Shown: positions 23,708 to 25,422 of the stretch, in pieces
How positions within the stretch are numbered: position 1 is the stretch's first letter
Layout of the letters: each line of letters starts with the position of its first letter
NCBI GenBank assembly: GCA_030539595.1
Contig: JAUNXW010000004.1
Location: 1 to 25,422 of the forward strand
Length of the DNA stretch: 25,422 nt
DNA from: Methanocorpusculum sp.
Lineage (GTDB): Archaea; Halobacteriota; Methanomicrobia; Methanomicrobiales; Methanocorpusculaceae
Direction of reading: 5' to 3'
Translations under genes and position numbers: made by a program
The notes under the pieces: generated by a model
What the model saw: the letters and a program-made list of their open reading frames with translations, nothing else
Told to the model about the DNA's origin: nothing
Database searches by the model: none

Positions 23708-24331
23708 ATGTATAAAACTTCAAGAAATTTTACAATTGTAACCGCCGTATTCGTAGTCTGTCTGGTGCTTTCAAATATAATTGCCGCCAAAGTCATCCAG
23801 ATAGGATTTGTCGAACTTCCCGCGGCAATTATTGTTTATCCTATAACATATTTATGTACAGACATCATCGGAGAAATCTGGGGAAAGAAAAGCGCAAGAT
23901 TCTTAATCAATCTTGGAATTGCAATTCAACTCATGTCGCTTGCAGTGATATATTTATCAATAGCACTTCCACCCGCGGTTTACATGACCGAGTTTCAGGC
24001 AACATACACCGCTGCCCTCAGTTCAACAGCAAGGTTTGTTATTGCCTCACTCATCGCATACGCTGTTTCACAGTCGTTTGATATTTTCGCATTCCACTGG
24101 ATAAAAGAAAGATGGCATCCTAAATGGCTCAGGAGCAACACAACAATTGTCAGTCAGTTAATCGACACCTCAATTTTCATCACAATTGCGTTTATTGGAG
24201 TAGTCCAAAATATTGTCGTAATGATTCTCAGCCAGTATATTGTTAAAGTATGTATCGCTTTGGCAGATACTCCATTCTTCTATTTCTTAACAAGACACGG
24301 ACAAAAAACAGCGCCTGCCGATTCTGAATAA
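23708..24331 (+). CDS. VUT/YhhQ family transporter (7-deazaguanine precursor uptake)
   Basis: The 207-residue protein has about six membrane helices. The family signature ICTDIIGEIWGKKSAR-like segment is near residue 50 (here LCTDIIGEIWGKKSAR), with the later FDIFAFHWIKERWHPKWLRSN and STIVSQLIDTSIFITIAF (here TTIVSQLIDTSIF). Bacterial YhhQ brings in preQ0/preQ1; in archaea preQ0 is the precursor of archaeosine in tRNA, so uptake of preQ0 is the likely role. The substrate is inferred from the family. Its stop directly abuts the stop of the convergent DUF89 gene. Confidence 0.88.
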   Translation: MYKTSRNFTIVTAVFVVCLVLSNIIAAKVIQIGFVELPAAIIVYPITYLCTDIIGEIWGKKSARFLINLGIAIQLMSLAVIYLSIALPPAVYMTEFQATYTAALSSTARFVIASLIAYAVSQSFDIFAFHWIKERWHPKWLRSNTTIVSQLIDTSIFITIAFIGVVQNIVVMILSQYIVKVCIALADTPFFYFLTRHGQKTAPADSE

Positions 24332-25183
24332 TTATTTCAGAACGGCAATCAGATTTCCTTTTTCGGTTCCGACAACTCTTCCGACAGCATGGCATTTAAC
24401 CATCATAAGATAGGCTGTGGGTTTGTTGAGATTGTATTCAGTGAGGCTTTCGTAATTTGCAAGACCTTTGGCAATAATAAGCGTTGAATCTTCAACAGCT
24501 TTCTTTACTTCGGGAGAGAAAAACTGCGGATGAGTTCCAAGCTGCATACCACCTCCTCCGCTGTAAAGGTTGTCGCAGTAATCTTCAAAATTAATCTCAT
24601 GAGCCTCGACTAAAGTCAAGTCGTTAAGCATGGGTTTGTCTTTTACAACAACTGTAACCCACGAACCGTTTTCGCGAAGAGCGCGACAGAGATATTTGTC
24701 AAAGACAGCTTCCCCGCAGTTATCTGTGAAGAGAACCACATTTTTTGTGAGTTTCAGAAATTTATCCGAATCATCAAGCGCGAGACCTTTTTCAAACATT
24801 TGGTCGAAGAACTCTGTGAAGTTTTTTGCAACGTCGTGACCTGTTACACCGTAATCTATAGCATTGCCGATGACTGAGGCTGTTATCCAGTCGTGAATTG
24901 TTTTGAGTTTTGGGCTGACTTTTTTTACAACTTCTTCAGCGGTTTTGTTGTCTCTTATTTTTATTTCGCGGTAAAGGTCTTCTGTTCCGAGTTCAGCATA
25001 ATTTTTTCTGTGAACCGCGCCCGAAACAACTGCTGCCGCAAGAGTTTTTTCTGATTCGCAGTCATAGACTTCAAGGCAGTCAGATACAATTTTTTCAACG
25101 CGGGATCTGTCTTTTTCTACGAGCTGCGACTGCTGTCTCACTTTATTTAACAGACAATCTCTGCATTCGGGTGCAAGTTTCAT
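24332..25183 (-). CDS. DUF89 family damage-control phosphatase (ARMT1-like)
   Basis: This 283-residue DUF89 protein is of the archaeal type. The N-terminal CRDCLLNKV Cys pair is conserved in the subfamily. The metal and phosphate site is visible: VLFTDNCGEAVFDKYL (metal-binding Asp and Asn near residue 155), VVKDKPMLNDLT, and NLYSGGGGMQLGTHPQFFSPE then LIIAKGLANYESLTE. Family members are metal-dependent phosphatases that remove damaged or unwanted sugar phosphates and related metabolites; the substrate here is unassigned. A good ribosome binding site, GGAG, lies eight or nine bases ahead of ATG 25183. tRNA-Pro(GGG) lies upstream on the same strand. Confidence 0.9.
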   Translation of the reverse strand: MKLAPECRDCLLNKVRQQSQLVEKDRSRVEKIVSDCLEVYDCESEKTLAAAVVSGAVHRKNYAELGTEDLYREIKIRDNKTAEEVVKKVSPKLKTIHDWITASVIGNAIDYGVTGHDVAKNFTEFFDQMFEKGLALDDSDKFLKLTKNVVLFTDNCGEAVFDKYLCRALRENGSWVTVVVKDKPMLNDLTLVEAHEINFEDYCDNLYSGGGGMQLGTHPQFFSPEVKKAVEDSTLIIAKGLANYESLTEYNLNKPTAYLMMVKCHAVGRVVGTEKGNLIAVLK

Positions 25184-25205
25184 TTTAATTTCTCCAAAAC
25201 AGTAA

Positions 25206-25278
25206 TGGGGCCGCCGCGATTTGAACGCGAGTCAGAAGACCCCCAGTCTCCTAGGATTCCAGGCTACCCTACGGCCCC
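25206..25278 (-). tRNA. tRNA-Pro(GGG)
   Basis: On the minus strand the acceptor GGGGCCG pairs with CGGCCCC plus discriminator A; the T-arm is CGCG-TTCAAAT-CGCG. The anticodon stem GGAGA/TCTTC encloses CTGGGGG, giving anticodon GGG. No intron. The D-arm (GGGTAGCCTGG) is nearly the same as in tRNA-Pro(TGG) at 4172-4246. Confidence 0.93.
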
Positions 25279-25345
25279 TCATTTGCTCTTACTTTATTGT
25301 TCGTTCTTGGGTTAAATACTTCGTTTTTGGATGCGGCTGCAGGAT

Positions 25346-25422
25346 GAGTTTGTGCAATAGCGGAATCTGATATTTAAATTAATTGGAAATAGTAATTTGT
25401 TGATATTCGGGTGTTTTTTGTT
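25346..25422 (+). repeat. left end of dispersed repeat, cut by window edge
   Basis: GAGTTTGTGCAATAGCGGA matches the start of the 6148 copy, then AATCTGATATTTAAATTAA matches the left end of the 14503 element. It thus joins features of both subtypes. The other end is outside the window. Confidence 0.7.

Noticed and set aside
1269..25422. The dispersed repeats as a CRISPR array
   Set aside because: The copies are kilobases apart, modular and variable, with no regular spacers and no cas genes.

Overview
This looks like chromosomal DNA of a methanogen-type euryarchaeon, most likely in or near Methanomicrobia. The grounds are: a tRNA-Trp gene whose intron is a box C/D guide RNA; a full-length Hef helicase/nuclease; an archaeal UMP kinase; paired pyrB and pyrI; an archaeal/eukaryotic-type glycyl-tRNA synthetase; a DUF92 membrane protein; a DUF89 phosphatase; a PurM-like AIR-synthase-related protein; and GGAG/GAGGTGAT-type ribosome binding sites. 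No mcr or other diagnostic methanogenesis gene is present, so the genus is left open. The base composition is AT-leaning and intergenic regions are short.

Layout. 1-2051: 3'-truncated DUF92 protein and a small lipoprotein. 2133-5013 (minus strand): archaeal pyrH, tRNA-Pro(TGG), then nth and an MFS exporter in tight tandem. 5068-6081: a Cache-type sensory lipoprotein and the intron-containing tRNA-Trp. 6148-7372: a long copy of a dispersed repeat and a multi-spanning membrane protein of unknown function. 7484-9671 (plus): a two-gene NfnAB/SudAB-type flavin and Fe-S oxidoreductase. 9728-11241: a second long repeat copy and the AIR-synthase-related gene. 11330-13042 (plus): three tandem paralogues sharing a domain of about 105 residues that opens with V-G-x-W-x-G, each with a different N-terminus (none, membrane anchor, or signal/anchor plus Thr/Pro stalk). 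13106-14481: pyrBI. 14503-14685: a third repeat copy with perfect 13-bp inverted ends. 14746-17472: an NTF2-like protein and a large pentapeptide-repeat protein ending in a two-helix pore-like domain. 17487-18809: a condensation-domain acyltransferase-like gene with no recognisable start codon. 18868-19324: a 457-bp element made of two inverted 121-bp arms. 19451-23558 (minus): glyS, hef and a 41-residue microprotein in one operon. 23708-25183: a VUT/YhhQ-type transporter and a DUF89 protein that converge with no gap. 25206-25278: tRNA-Pro(GGG), followed by another repeat end.

Housekeeping themes are pyrimidine nucleotide synthesis (pyrBI, pyrH), translation (glyS, three tRNAs), DNA repair (nth, hef) and electron transfer (NfnAB-like). 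The accessory content is cell-surface or membrane proteins. Most promising for follow-up are the V-G-x-W-x-G trio, the pentapeptide-repeat pore-like protein with a non-canonical filter, the dispersed inverted-end repeat family, the 121-bp inverted-repeat element beside a start-less gene, and the tRNA-Trp intron, whose guide sequence matches a C at position 39.
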